Position numbers and translations under genes: made by a program. From positions 806,001 through 870,000 of the forward strand of contig OZ244040.1 of NCBI GenBank assembly GCA_965215035.1: 64,000 nt of DNA, in the 5' to 3' direction. The notes under the pieces were generated by a model, which made no database searches, was not told the origin of the DNA, and was given only the letters and a program-made list of their open reading frames with translations. Shown here piece after piece: positions 26,341-35,103 of this stretch (positions are counted from its first letter, which is position 1; each line of letters begins with the position of its first letter). Origin of the DNA: Azophilus sp965215035 (lineage in GTDB: Bacteria; Pseudomonadota; Gammaproteobacteria; Pseudomonadales; Azotimanducaceae).

Positions 26341-26829
26341 TCAGGCCGCCAGGTGCGGGGCCAACTCCTTGAGGGCCTGTCGGTAAACATCCTGCTTGAA
26401 TCCCACCACCCGGCCTACCGGATACCAGTAGCTCACCCAGCGCCAGGTATCGAACTCCGGTTTGGCGGAAAGGGAAACGCGCACCTCTTGGTCGTCGCCG
26501 AGCAGGCGCAACAGAAACCACTTCTGTTTCTGGCCGACAAACGTGGGGTAGGAATCCCGGCGCCGCAGGTGCTCCGGCAACCGGTACTTAAGCCATCCGC
26601 GGGTTCGCGCAACCAGCCGCACCGCATCCGGTGCAAGCCCGACTTCCTCGTACAGTTCGCGGAAAAGCGCCTCCTCCGGAGTCTCCGACGCCTGGATGCC
26701 ACCTTGGGGAAACTGCCAGGCGTCCCGCCCGCCGACGCGACGCGCCCACAACACCTGGGTGCGGTCGTTGACCACCACGATACCGACGTTCGGCCTAAAG
26801 CCGTGTGCATCTACCAACCGATCCCCCAT
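26341..26829 (-). CDS. rppH: RNA pyrophosphohydrolase RppH (Nudix)
   Basis: Removes pyrophosphate from the 5' triphosphate of mRNAs, opening them to RNase E decay. 162 residues from the ATG at 26829: MGDRLVDAHGFRPNVGIVVV resembles the usual family start, so the in-frame extension to 26979 is rejected. The Nudix box runs from GGIQASETPEEAL through FRELYEEVGL, preceded by WQFPQGG, and KQKWFLLRL and WVSYWYPVGRVVGFKQDVYR are typical of RppH. Upstream of ptsP. Confidence 0.94.
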   Translation of the reverse strand: MGDRLVDAHGFRPNVGIVVVNDRTQVLWARRVGGRDAWQFPQGGIQASETPEEALFRELYEEVGLAPDAVRLVARTRGWLKYRLPEHLRRRDSYPTFVGQKQKWFLLRLLGDDQEVRVSLSAKPEFDTWRWVSYWYPVGRVVGFKQDVYRQALKELAPHLAA

Positions 26830-26971
26830 TGCCACCGGCAAGCAGCAACCCGATTGAACCTCAATCAGGGCGGAAATACCAACACGGCGAGCCTCCCGCC
26901 CCGGCGGCCGCACGAAGCGGGTGGCGGCCGGCACATGGGGGTTGGGCAGCGGCCATGCTAAGGTGCGGCGG

Positions 26972-29020
26972 ATGAGCAACCGCTTGGCCCAGGAAACCAG
27001 TCCCTACCTGCTGCAACACGCCGAAAATCCCGTTGACTGGCAGCCCTGGGACGATGCCGCGCTGGCCAACGCCCGCAAAGCCGGCCAACCGATCCTGCTT
27101 TCCATCGGCTACTCGGCCTGTCACTGGTGCCACGTCATGGCGCACGAATCTTTCGAGGACCAGGCGACCGCGGCGGTGATGAACGCCCACTTCATCAATA
27201 TCAAGGTTGATCGCGAGGAACGGCCCGACCTCGACAAGGTCTACCAGGCCGCCCACGAACTCCTTACCGGTCGCACCGGCGGGTGGCCGTTGACCCTGTT
27301 TCTGGATCCCCAAACGCTAGTGCCCTTCTTTGCGGGAACCTACTTCCCAAAGACGCCGCGCTTTCAGTTGCCCGGTTTCACAGACCTGTTGCTGCGCGTC
27401 CACGAGGCATTCGCCAACCACCGGCAAGACCTCGAGGACCAGGGCCGCAAGCTCGTGGAAGCCATGGGCCGGCTCGACCACCAGGAGGCCGACGACAACC
27501 GCGTCGATGACGGCGAGCTGATCGACCGGGCACGCGCCCAGCTCGGCGAGCGGTACGATACCCAAGAGGGTGGTTTCGGTTCGGCACCCAAGTTTCCGAT
27601 GCCCGCCATCCTAGATCGCATACTGCGCCACCAGGCCTACCGGCAGCGTGCCGGCGGCCGGGGCCGAGGCGGTCTCGACATGGTCATGACGACCCTGACC
27701 AAGATGGCGCGGGGCGGCATCTATGATCATCTCGGTGGCGGCTTCTGCCGGTATGCCACCGATCGCCGGTGGATGGTGCCGCACTTCGAGAAGATGCTCT
27801 ACGACAACGGCCAATTGCTGTCGCTGTACGCCGACGCGCTGTCCCTGGCGCCCGACGCACTGTTCGAAGGCGCGCTGCGGGAAACCATCGGCTGGCTCAT
27901 GCAAGAGATGCGGCACCCGGACGGGGGCTTCTTCGCCGCGCTTGACGCCGACTCCGAGGGCGAGGAAGGCCGCTTCTACCTATGGCGGCGGGAAAAGATC
28001 AGGAAGCTGTTGACGGCCGATGAGTACCTGGTGGTCGAGACCCTGTACGGCATCGACAAGCCCGCCAACTTTGAAGGCCAATGGATACTGCATCGCTACG
28101 ACGCCTGGCGCGCGGTGGTGCAGCGCCTGTCGTTGCAGCCGCCGCAGGCAACCGACCTGTTGGCGAGCGCCAAACGCAAGCTATTCGAGGAACGCGCCAC
28201 CCGGGTGCGCCCGGGATTGGACGACAAGGTACTGACTTCCTGGAACGCACTCGCCATCAAGGGGATGGTCAAGGCCGGTGTCGCGCTCGACGAGCCCGCC
28301 TGGCTGGAAGCGGCAACCGGGGCCACCGATTTCATCCGCGAGCGGCTATGGCGCGATGGCGTGCTGTTCGCCACCTGGAAGGCAGGCACCGCGAAGTACC
28401 GGGGCTACCTGGACGACTACGCAAACCTGCTCGATGCGCTGCTTGCGCTGCTCGCCGCCAATTGGCGCGATGCGGATGCCCGGTTCGCCCTGGAGCTCGC
28501 CGATGCGCTGCTGGACGGCTTTCTCGATCGGCAGCGGGGCGGCTTCTTTTTTACCGCCAACAGGGGCGAACAGCTCATCCACCGGCCCAAGCCAACCATT
28601 GACGACGCCCAGCCGCCCGGCAACGGTGTGGCTGCCCGGGTTCTCGCCCGCCTAGGGCATCTGTTTGGCAACCCCGCCTACTTGGACGCCGCCGCCGGCG
28701 CACTGGAAGCCGCAAGGCCCATGATGGAACGCTACCCGGCCGGCCACTGCACGTTGCTGACGGCGCTTCAGGAGCAGCTCGACCCCGGCGAGCTGGTGAT
28801 TTTGCGCGGCGCTACAGAGACGCTTCGGGGTTGGCGGCAACCCCTGACGGACGGCTACCGGCCTTGGCGGCGAATCTACGCCATTCCCGCCGACGCCACG
28901 CTCACCCCGCCCTACCTGCCGCCCTGGTCCGGGCCGGAACCGGCGGCGTTCCTCTGCTCCGGGCTCAGTTGTTCCCTGCCCATGCGGTCCCTCGGCGAGT
29001 TGCAGAAAGCACTCCGATAG
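26972..29020 (+). CDS. DUF255 (YyaL/SPATA20-like) thioredoxin-fold protein
   Basis: 682 residues. The N-terminal thioredoxin-like domain begins MSNRLAQETSPYLLQHAENP and contains the CHWC motif in GYSACHWCHVMAHESFED, then KVDREERPDLDKVYQ. The C-terminal part is an alpha/alpha toroid (GGIYDHLGGGFCRYATDRRW, VPHFEKMLYDNGQLL), like glycan-processing enzymes. The family's reaction is not established. It is divergent from rppH, with about 140 bp between start codons. An ATP-binding-protein fragment abuts its stop. Confidence 0.9.
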   Translation: MSNRLAQETSPYLLQHAENPVDWQPWDDAALANARKAGQPILLSIGYSACHWCHVMAHESFEDQATAAVMNAHFINIKVDREERPDLDKVYQAAHELLTGRTGGWPLTLFLDPQTLVPFFAGTYFPKTPRFQLPGFTDLLLRVHEAFANHRQDLEDQGRKLVEAMGRLDHQEADDNRVDDGELIDRARAQLGERYDTQEGGFGSAPKFPMPAILDRILRHQAYRQRAGGRGRGGLDMVMTTLTKMARGGIYDHLGGGFCRYATDRRWMVPHFEKMLYDNGQLLSLYADALSLAPDALFEGALRETIGWLMQEMRHPDGGFFAALDADSEGEEGRFYLWRREKIRKLLTADEYLVVETLYGIDKPANFEGQWILHRYDAWRAVVQRLSLQPPQATDLLASAKRKLFEERATRVRPGLDDKVLTSWNALAIKGMVKAGVALDEPAWLEAATGATDFIRERLWRDGVLFATWKAGTAKYRGYLDDYANLLDALLALLAANWRDADARFALELADALLDGFLDRQRGGFFFTANRGEQLIHRPKPTIDDAQPPGNGVAARVLARLGHLFGNPAYLDAAAGALEAARPMMERYPAGHCTLLTALQEQLDPGELVILRGATETLRGWRQPLTDGYRPWRRIYAIPADATLTPPYLPPWSGPEPAAFLCSGLSCSLPMRSLGELQKALR

Positions 29021-29160
29021 TGTTGATGGAAAATGGGACGCTGCGCGCGTCCGGTTCGCCCGCCGAAGTATTCACGGAAAACTTGGTTGAGCTAGGTCTA
29101 CCAGACGCCGCTGCGCATCGAGCGGCACGGGCGTCTCGACCGGCTCGTGGTCCACACTGA
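29021..29160 (+). pseudogene. C-terminal fragment of an ABC transporter ATPase
   Basis: A short frame directly after the DUF255 stop reads LMENGTLRASGSPAEVFT then ENLVELGLPD. This matches the end of CbiO/EcfA-type ATPases, where the D-loop strand is followed by G-x-PxEVF and a Leu-rich tail. Walker A, signature and Walker B are all absent, so only a scar of an ABC gene remains. Confidence 0.5.
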
Positions 29161-29230
29161 ATGAAAAGCCAATCGCCCGCCGCTCGCACGCGCCCGGTTC
29201 GAATGAACCTCCGACGCCCGGCAGAGCAGC

Positions 29231-30751
29231 CTATTCGGGTGTCCAGGTCAAATGCAGTTGCCGCGCCGCCCTGACCTCGTCGAGCCGCCGCAGCGGCAGG
29301 TTGTGCGGTGCCTGTTTCACTAGGTCCGGGTCATGCTCCGCCTCCCCCAGGATGGCGGTCATGGCCGCGACGAACCGGTCCAACTCTGCCCGGCTCTCCG
29401 TCTCGGTCGGCTCGATCAGGAAACACTCCGGAATCAACAGGGGAAAATAGGTGGTCGGCGCGTGCATGCCATGGTCTAGCAGCCGCTTGGAGAAATCCAT
29501 GGCGGTGACCCCGAACAACTTTGCCTGCTTGGATAGGGTGAGGGCGAATTCGTGGGTCGCGCGGCGCTCCGGATAGGCCAGGTCAAAGCCCGCCTTGCGG
29601 AGCCTTGCCGCCAGATAGTTGGCGTTCAACGTGGAGAATAGACCGACGCGGCAGAGCCCCTCGCGGCCGAGCATCAGCGCATAGGCCAGCGCCCGCAGCA
29701 GGATGCCGGCATTGCCCGCAAAACAGGACAGGCGCCCGATGGTGCCGGGCACATCCCGCTCGGTCAACCAGCGATAGCGCCCCCCTTCCCGACCGACCAT
29801 GGGCACCGGCAGATGCGCCAACAGGCGCTCACCCGCCCCGACCGGCCCGGCACCGGGGCCCCCGCTGCCGTGGGGCGTGGCGAAGGTCTTGTGCAGGTTC
29901 AGGTGCAATACATCAAAGCCCATGTCACCCGGTTTGACCTTGCCGAGAATCGCGTTGAGATTGGCACCATCGTAGTAGAGCAGGCCGCCCGCATCGTGAA
30001 CGATGTCCGCGATCTCGCCGATGCGGCGCTCGAATACCCCGCAGGTCGACGGATTGGTCATCATCAGCCCCGCGGTATGCGGGCCCACCGCCGCCTTCAG
30101 GGCTTCGACATCGATGTCGCCGGAACGCTCCAGGCTGACCTCCCGCACACGATAGCCGCACATGACGGCGGTGGCCGGGTTCGTTCCGTGGGCGGCGCTC
30201 GGCACCAGAATCTCCATCCGCCCGGTATCGCCCCGGGCCAGGTGATAGGCGCGGATCATGCCGACGCCGGCCAATTCCCCCTGGGCACCCGCCATGGGCG
30301 TCAGCGACATGCCGGCCATGCCGGTGATGTCCTTGAGCAGTTCCTGCAACTCGAATAGGCAGCTCAGGAAGCCTTGGCTGACCCGCTCCGGAGTCAGCGG
30401 ATGGCGATTCTGGAAGCCCGGCAGGCTGGCGGCGCGGTGCGCTCCCCGGGGATTGTATTTCATGGTGCAGGAGCCCAGTGGGTAGAACTGGGTGTCGATG
30501 GAATAGTTTCTGGCCGACAGGTTGGTGTAGTGACGAACCGCCTGCAATTCGGACACCTCCGGCAATCGGGGCGGCTCGTCGCGCCGCAACGCCTCCGGCA
30601 ACTCGTCCTCCGGGCGCGGCCCGTGCATCCTGGCCGGTGCGGCGGCGGCCTCCGCGCCCGCCGCATCAGGCCCACCCGCAACGTCCCGGCTGTCTGGATA
30701 CTGGGCCCAGGCACCCCGCCCCGGCCGGCCGATATCGAAAACGGTGGTCAC
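29231..30751 (-). CDS. gcvPB: Glycine dehydrogenase (decarboxylating) subunit 2
   Basis: C-terminal half of split P-protein, which decarboxylates glycine and loads aminomethyl on GcvH lipoate. 506 residues. The PLP lysine is in HLNLHKTFATPHGSGGPG, with SSCTMKYN-like GSCTMKYNPRG and GAQGELAGVGMIRAY upstream and APTTYFPLLIPECFLIEPTE near the end. The loop reads HGSGG where HGGGG is usual, a mild change. The GTG start at 30751 overlaps the gcvPA stop in GTGA, indicating coupled synthesis. The N-terminal 60 residues are Ala/Pro-rich. Confidence 0.95.
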   Translation of the reverse strand: MTTVFDIGRPGRGAWAQYPDSRDVAGGPDAAGAEAAAAPARMHGPRPEDELPEALRRDEPPRLPEVSELQAVRHYTNLSARNYSIDTQFYPLGSCTMKYNPRGAHRAASLPGFQNRHPLTPERVSQGFLSCLFELQELLKDITGMAGMSLTPMAGAQGELAGVGMIRAYHLARGDTGRMEILVPSAAHGTNPATAVMCGYRVREVSLERSGDIDVEALKAAVGPHTAGLMMTNPSTCGVFERRIGEIADIVHDAGGLLYYDGANLNAILGKVKPGDMGFDVLHLNLHKTFATPHGSGGPGAGPVGAGERLLAHLPVPMVGREGGRYRWLTERDVPGTIGRLSCFAGNAGILLRALAYALMLGREGLCRVGLFSTLNANYLAARLRKAGFDLAYPERRATHEFALTLSKQAKLFGVTAMDFSKRLLDHGMHAPTTYFPLLIPECFLIEPTETESRAELDRFVAAMTAILGEAEHDPDLVKQAPHNLPLRRLDEVRAARQLHLTWTPE

Positions 30752-32094
30752 GCCAACACCTCCGCGAGCGCCCGCCCATAGAGCTCGATATCGGCGCTGG
30801 TCCGCTTTTCCGTGGCGCACACCAAGAACGTGCGCGCCAGGTCGGGAAAGTAATCGCCCAGCGCCACACCCCCGAGCACGCCCCGTTCCACCAGGGCATC
30901 GAGCACCTCGTCCGCCGGTGCCGGCAGTTCCAGTGCGCATTCATGAAAGTAGGGCGCGTCGTATCGGGCGCGCACGCCATCAATGCGCGTTAACCGATCA
31001 ACCAGGCATCGGGTGGCGCGCATACTGGAGCGGGCCACCCGGGCGAGGCCTCCGGCACCGAGCAGCGCCATATGAATGGTTGCCACGGTCACCAGCAACC
31101 CCTGGTTGGTGCAAATATTCGATGTGGCCTTGCCGCGCCGGATGTGTTGTTCCCGGGCCTGTAGCGTGAGCGTGTAGCCCAGGTTGCCATCGCGGTCCAG
31201 GGTGCGGCCCACCAGCCGCCCCGGGAGTTGCCGGACGAGGCTCTTGCGGCAACACAGGAAGCCGAAGGACGGGCCACCAGAGGCCATTGGCACACCGAGC
31301 GGCTGGCCATCGCCGCAGGCGATGTCGGCACCCGCGGCACCCCAGCGACCGGGCGGCCTAAGTACGGCCAGGGTTAGCGGGTTGACCAGGGCAATAACCA
31401 GGGCACCCTGGGCATGCGCCCAGTCGGTGACGCGGTCCACCTGTTCCAGTAGACCGAAGAAGTTCGGCTGCTGCAGGACCACGGCCGCCACCGGCGCACG
31501 GTCGGGAAGCCCCGCCGGATCGATGACGCCATCGCGCATCGGCAGCGTCTCGATAGCCACACCCTGGCCGGCAACGATGCTGCGCGCCGCCTGAAGATAG
31601 TGCGGGTGTATCGTTGCGGCGACCAGTACCGGCGCACCCCGGGCCCGCCGATTCGCACGCACGGCCATTAGCACGGCCTCGCCGAGCCCGGAGGCACCGT
31701 CGTAGACACTCGCGTTGGCAACGTCCAGCGCCGTCAGCTCGCTCATCATGGATTGGTATTCGAAGATAACCTGCAACGTTCCCTGGCTGGCCTCCGCCTG
31801 ATAGGGCGTGTACGCCGTCATGAACTCGCCCCGGGCAGCCAGATCCCATACGGCCGCGGGGATATGATGGTCATAGCTGCCCGCGCCGGCGAAGCAGACG
31901 AGCTCTGTATCCTGGGCGGCCCGTTCCCCCATCCAGCGCAGCATGGCCATCTCGCTCATGGCGGCTGGTACGCGCGGCAGCGCTGCCGAGCGCATACCCG
32001 ACGGGATCTCGTCGAATAGCGCCTCGATGTCCGGGACGCCAATCTCGGCGAGCATGGCATCGACTTCCTCGTCCGTGTGCGGAATAAAGGGCAT
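30748..32094 (-). CDS. gcvPA: Glycine dehydrogenase (decarboxylating) subunit 1
   Basis: N-terminal half of split P-protein, 448 residues. It begins MPFIPHTDEEVDAMLAEIGV, the usual start of this subunit, and has FAGAGSYDHHIPAAVWDLA, TAYTPYQAEASQGTLQVIFE and CGDGQPLGVPMASGGPSFG. The ATG at 32094 is 13 bp after the gcvH stop. It pairs with gcvPB; enterobacteria use a single fused gcvP instead. Confidence 0.95.
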   Translation of the reverse strand: MPFIPHTDEEVDAMLAEIGVPDIEALFDEIPSGMRSAALPRVPAAMSEMAMLRWMGERAAQDTELVCFAGAGSYDHHIPAAVWDLAARGEFMTAYTPYQAEASQGTLQVIFEYQSMMSELTALDVANASVYDGASGLGEAVLMAVRANRRARGAPVLVAATIHPHYLQAARSIVAGQGVAIETLPMRDGVIDPAGLPDRAPVAAVVLQQPNFFGLLEQVDRVTDWAHAQGALVIALVNPLTLAVLRPPGRWGAAGADIACGDGQPLGVPMASGGPSFGFLCCRKSLVRQLPGRLVGRTLDRDGNLGYTLTLQAREQHIRRGKATSNICTNQGLLVTVATIHMALLGAGGLARVARSSMRATRCLVDRLTRIDGVRARYDAPYFHECALELPAPADEVLDALVERGVLGGVALGDYFPDLARTFLVCATEKRTSADIELYGRALAEVLA

Positions 32095-32107
32095 GGGGAT
32101 GCGCTTG

Positions 32108-32500
32108 CTACTCGTCTTCCGCCGCGCAGAGTTCGATGTAGGCTTCGAAATCGAGCAGTTCTTCCAGTTCCCGGGGGTCGTCCGGTTCCATCCTGAAGAA
32201 CCAGCCGTCCCCGTAGGGATCCTGGTTGACCGTCTCCGGAGCATCTTCCAAGAGGGCGTTGATCTCGACGACCGAGCCCCCGACCGGCGTGTAGATGTCC
32301 GATGCCGCCTTTACGGATTCGACCACCCCCGCCTCCTCCCGGGCACCGAGCCACTGGCCGATTTCCGGCAGCTCGACAAAGACCACATCGCCCAGGGCAT
32401 CCTGGGCGTGGTCGGTAAGGCCCACGGTGACGATACCGTCTTCCTCCCGGGCCCATTCGTGAGTACTGGCATATTTGAGTTCGGTCGGTGTTTCAATCAT
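32108..32500 (-). CDS. gcvH: Glycine cleavage system H protein
   Basis: Lipoyl carrier shuttling the aminomethyl group between P, T and L proteins. 130 residues. It starts MIETPTELKYASTHEW; the lipoylated lysine is in ESVKAASDIYTPVGG, preceded by GDVVFVELPEIG. The ATG at 32500 has GAGGAA just upstream and lies 8 nt inside the gcvT end, so the two are coupled. Confidence 0.96.
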   Translation of the reverse strand: MIETPTELKYASTHEWAREEDGIVTVGLTDHAQDALGDVVFVELPEIGQWLGAREEAGVVESVKAASDIYTPVGGSVVEINALLEDAPETVNQDPYGDGWFFRMEPDDPRELEELLDFEAYIELCAAEDE

Positions 32501-33602
32501 GGGTTCCTCGTTCGATATCAGCACTCGGGGTGGGCACCGCCGTTGCCGGGCCCCGACGGCGGACAAAGGGCATGCGCACAATGCGCGCCCGCCGCGGCCG
32601 GTTGCGAACCAGCACATCCACTTCGCCGACAGCCGCCCCGGGCAACCGCGCCAACGCAATACTGTAACCCAGGGTGGGTGAAAAAATACCGCTGGTGACG
32701 GTGCCCTCTCCGACTGGGGTCAGCACCCGCTGATCCCGGCGCATCACCCCCTTGACGGTAAGTGCCAATCCCCGGAGCTTGCAGGGCGGGCCGCTTGCCC
32801 GCTCGGCCTCCAGTGCCGGCCGGCCAATGAACTCCCGGTCGTCGGGGTGCCAGTGCACCGTCCATCCCAGGTTGGCGGCAGCGGGACTCGTGGTCTCGTC
32901 CATATCCTGACCGAACAGGTTCAGGCCCGCCTCGAGCCGCAACGTGTCCCGGGCGCCGAGCCCCGCCGGCTGAACACCGGCGGCCAGCAGCCGCCGCCAC
33001 AAGCCGGGCGCCTGCTGGTTCGGCAGCATGACCTCGACGCCATCCTCCCCCGTATAGCCTGTGCGGGCGATCACCCGGTCGCTGGCGCACATGGCGTTGA
33101 ACCGCCCAAGCGACGCCAAGGCACTGGTTCCGCCGGCCGCGGCAAAGGCCCGCAAGGCACCAGGCCCCTGCACGGCCAGCATGGCCAGGTCTCGCTCAGT
33201 GACCCGCACGGCACCGGCGCGATGACTGTGCAGCCAAGCCAGCACCCGCCCGCGGGTAGTGGCGTTGGTCACCAGCCGATAGCCCTCGGCCAGGCGGTAG
33301 ACGATGAGGTCGTCAATAATGCCCCCCGCTTCATTCAACATGGTGGTGTAGAGGGCCTGGCCGACCCGCGCCAAGCGGCCGGCATCGCCCGCCAGTAGAT
33401 ACCGTAGCCAAGCCAGCGCGTCCGGCCCGGTCAGGTCGACGATGGTCATGTGCGAAACGTCGAAGACGCCGGCGGTGGTGCGCACGGCCCGATGTTCGGC
33501 AACCTGTGACCCATAGGTCAACGGCATGTCCCATCCCGCGAACTCCACCATTTTCGCGCCCCCGGCAACATGCTCGTCATAAAGGGCTGTCCTGCTGTTC
33601 AT
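32493..33602 (-). CDS. gcvT: Aminomethyltransferase (glycine cleavage T protein)
   Basis: Releases ammonia and passes the C1 unit to tetrahydrofolate. 369 residues from the ATG at 33602: MNSRTALYDEHVAGGAKMVEFAGWDMPL is unmistakable, so the longer frame to 33755 is excluded. GVFDVSHMTIVDLTGPDA, LNEAGGIIDDLIVYRL and ARTGYTGEDGVEVMLP mark the folate-binding fold. First gene of gcvT-gcvH-gcvPA-gcvPB; the lpd-type L protein is not nearby. The leader has AAGTGCAGGGGAA twice-like repeats but no recognisable glycine riboswitch. Confidence 0.96.
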   Translation of the reverse strand: MNSRTALYDEHVAGGAKMVEFAGWDMPLTYGSQVAEHRAVRTTAGVFDVSHMTIVDLTGPDALAWLRYLLAGDAGRLARVGQALYTTMLNEAGGIIDDLIVYRLAEGYRLVTNATTRGRVLAWLHSHRAGAVRVTERDLAMLAVQGPGALRAFAAAGGTSALASLGRFNAMCASDRVIARTGYTGEDGVEVMLPNQQAPGLWRRLLAAGVQPAGLGARDTLRLEAGLNLFGQDMDETTSPAAANLGWTVHWHPDDREFIGRPALEAERASGPPCKLRGLALTVKGVMRRDQRVLTPVGEGTVTSGIFSPTLGYSIALARLPGAAVGEVDVLVRNRPRRARIVRMPFVRRRGPATAVPTPSADIERGTHD

Positions 33603-33675
33603 GTTCCCCTGCACTTCCCCTGCACCGCCGCCGCAGGGCGCCTTGCCGCGCGAGCCCGGCTGTTGGCACTGTTCC

Positions 33676-34869
33676 TCACCGCAGCCTAGCGGCAATCGGG
33701 CCGAAACCCAACGCTTCCCGAACAAGCTGCCGCTTGAGCGGCCCAGCCCGGTCAACGAAGCGCACCCCTAGGTTGCGCACCGTATGTGCAACGGGCTGGG
33801 GCATGCCGTAGAAGGCCCGCAGCCCCGCCAGGAAACCGATCATGGCCATGCCCCGGGCCCGGCGGCGGCGGGCGAAGGCTCGCCAGCGGCCGGCGGCGCC
33901 CGGGTCCTCTCCCAACGCCCGCCGCAATCTCTCCAGCACCCCGGCGACATCCTCGAAACCAAGGTTCACACCGAGCCCCGCCAGGGGATGCACGACCCGC
34001 GCCGCATCGCCGATCAGCAACACCCGCCCATGTGGATGTGGCGTGGCGCCAATCGCCTGGGATATGGGAAAGCCCACGCGCCGGTCGACATCCAGAATCT
34101 CGCCGTGGCAGTAACCGCTGGCCCGCCCCAATTCCTCGCGAAACCCGGCATCACCCAGACCCTGGCGCCGCGCTGCGCTAGCGGTGGGCTGCGACCAGAT
34201 CACAGAAACCAGCCGCTCGCTGTTGCCCGGCAGCAGGGCGAGCGGACCCTCCAGCAGAAAACGCTGACAGGCGGCCTGGCCGTGGGGCCGTGCGGTCCGC
34301 GCTACCGTTGCGATTGCCACCTGATCCGTTTCGAACTCCCGCACCGCCACGCCGAGGCGCTCTCGAACCGCCGAATGCGCGCCGTCCGCCGCAATGACCA
34401 GCCGCCCCCTGACCGTTCCGCCGCCAACGCCCACCGCAATGCCGCCAGGCACCGGGGATAGGTCGGCGACGGGTTCGCCAACCAGGCACTCGACGTCGGA
34501 GTGACTCTCCAAACGCCGCCACAGTGCGGCGCTTAACACACCCACCTCCACGACCCATCCGAGCTCCGCACGCCCGACTTCGGAGGCCGCAAAGTCGAGC
34601 TGCGCCGCGCCCCGTTCCTCCCAGACGCGCATGGACCGGTAGGGCACCGCCGGTATCTCCCGCCACAACCCCAAATCCGCCAGAAGTGCCTGGGAAGTCG
34701 GCGCGAGGGCCACGGTGCGCAGTTCCATTCCCAGTCGCCCGCGCCCAGGTTCGGGGCGCTGCTGTTCGATGATCGCCGTGCGCCAGCCGAGCGCCGCGGC
34801 ACCGAGGGCGACGCTGGCACCCACCAGCCCACCGCCCACGACCAGCACATCGAACGAATCAGGGCGCAT
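33676..34869 (-). CDS. ubiH: UbiH/UbiI-type FAD monooxygenase
   Basis: Flavoprotein hydroxylase of ubiquinone synthesis. 397 residues. The Rossmann start is FDVLVVGGGLVGASVALGAA; the DG motif is LVIAADGAHSAVRERLG and the second FAD motif is VLLIGDAARVVHPLAGLGVNLGFEDV. Position between pepP and gcvT matches the ubiH-ubiI locus of other gammaproteobacteria, but only one such gene is present, so the exact ring position it hydroxylates (C5 or C6) cannot be told. Confidence 0.9.
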   Translation of the reverse strand: MRPDSFDVLVVGGGLVGASVALGAAALGWRTAIIEQQRPEPGRGRLGMELRTVALAPTSQALLADLGLWREIPAVPYRSMRVWEERGAAQLDFAASEVGRAELGWVVEVGVLSAALWRRLESHSDVECLVGEPVADLSPVPGGIAVGVGGGTVRGRLVIAADGAHSAVRERLGVAVREFETDQVAIATVARTARPHGQAACQRFLLEGPLALLPGNSERLVSVIWSQPTASAARRQGLGDAGFREELGRASGYCHGEILDVDRRVGFPISQAIGATPHPHGRVLLIGDAARVVHPLAGLGVNLGFEDVAGVLERLRRALGEDPGAAGRWRAFARRRRARGMAMIGFLAGLRAFYGMPQPVAHTVRNLGVRFVDRAGPLKRQLVREALGFGPIAARLR

Positions 34870-35103
34870 GTTTCACCGATGGCCCCAACCCGGCGGCGCC
34901 CCGAGCCGGGCAAGGCATGGCCAGCGGGCGCACACTCGACTCATCCGCCATGCCCTTGCCAAGGGAAGCCCAGTCCACATACTGCTCCAAGCCGCTCTTC
35001 GAGTTCCCGAATGCTGTTGTTTCTTCGCCATTGCCTTGCATGATTGCCTTGCATGCCGGCAAAGGTTGTGCCGGGTACGAGCCGCGCCGGCCGGGCCGCA
35101 GAA

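Noticed and set aside
25111..26961. 616-codon plus-strand frame opposite ptsP and rppH
   Set aside because: It has no recognisable motif and runs exactly antisense to two well-conserved genes.
33603..33675. Possible glycine riboswitch upstream of gcvT
   Set aside because: The gap to ubiH is only 73 bp and lacks the paired aptamer pattern; only a short repeated GTGCAGGGGAA is present.
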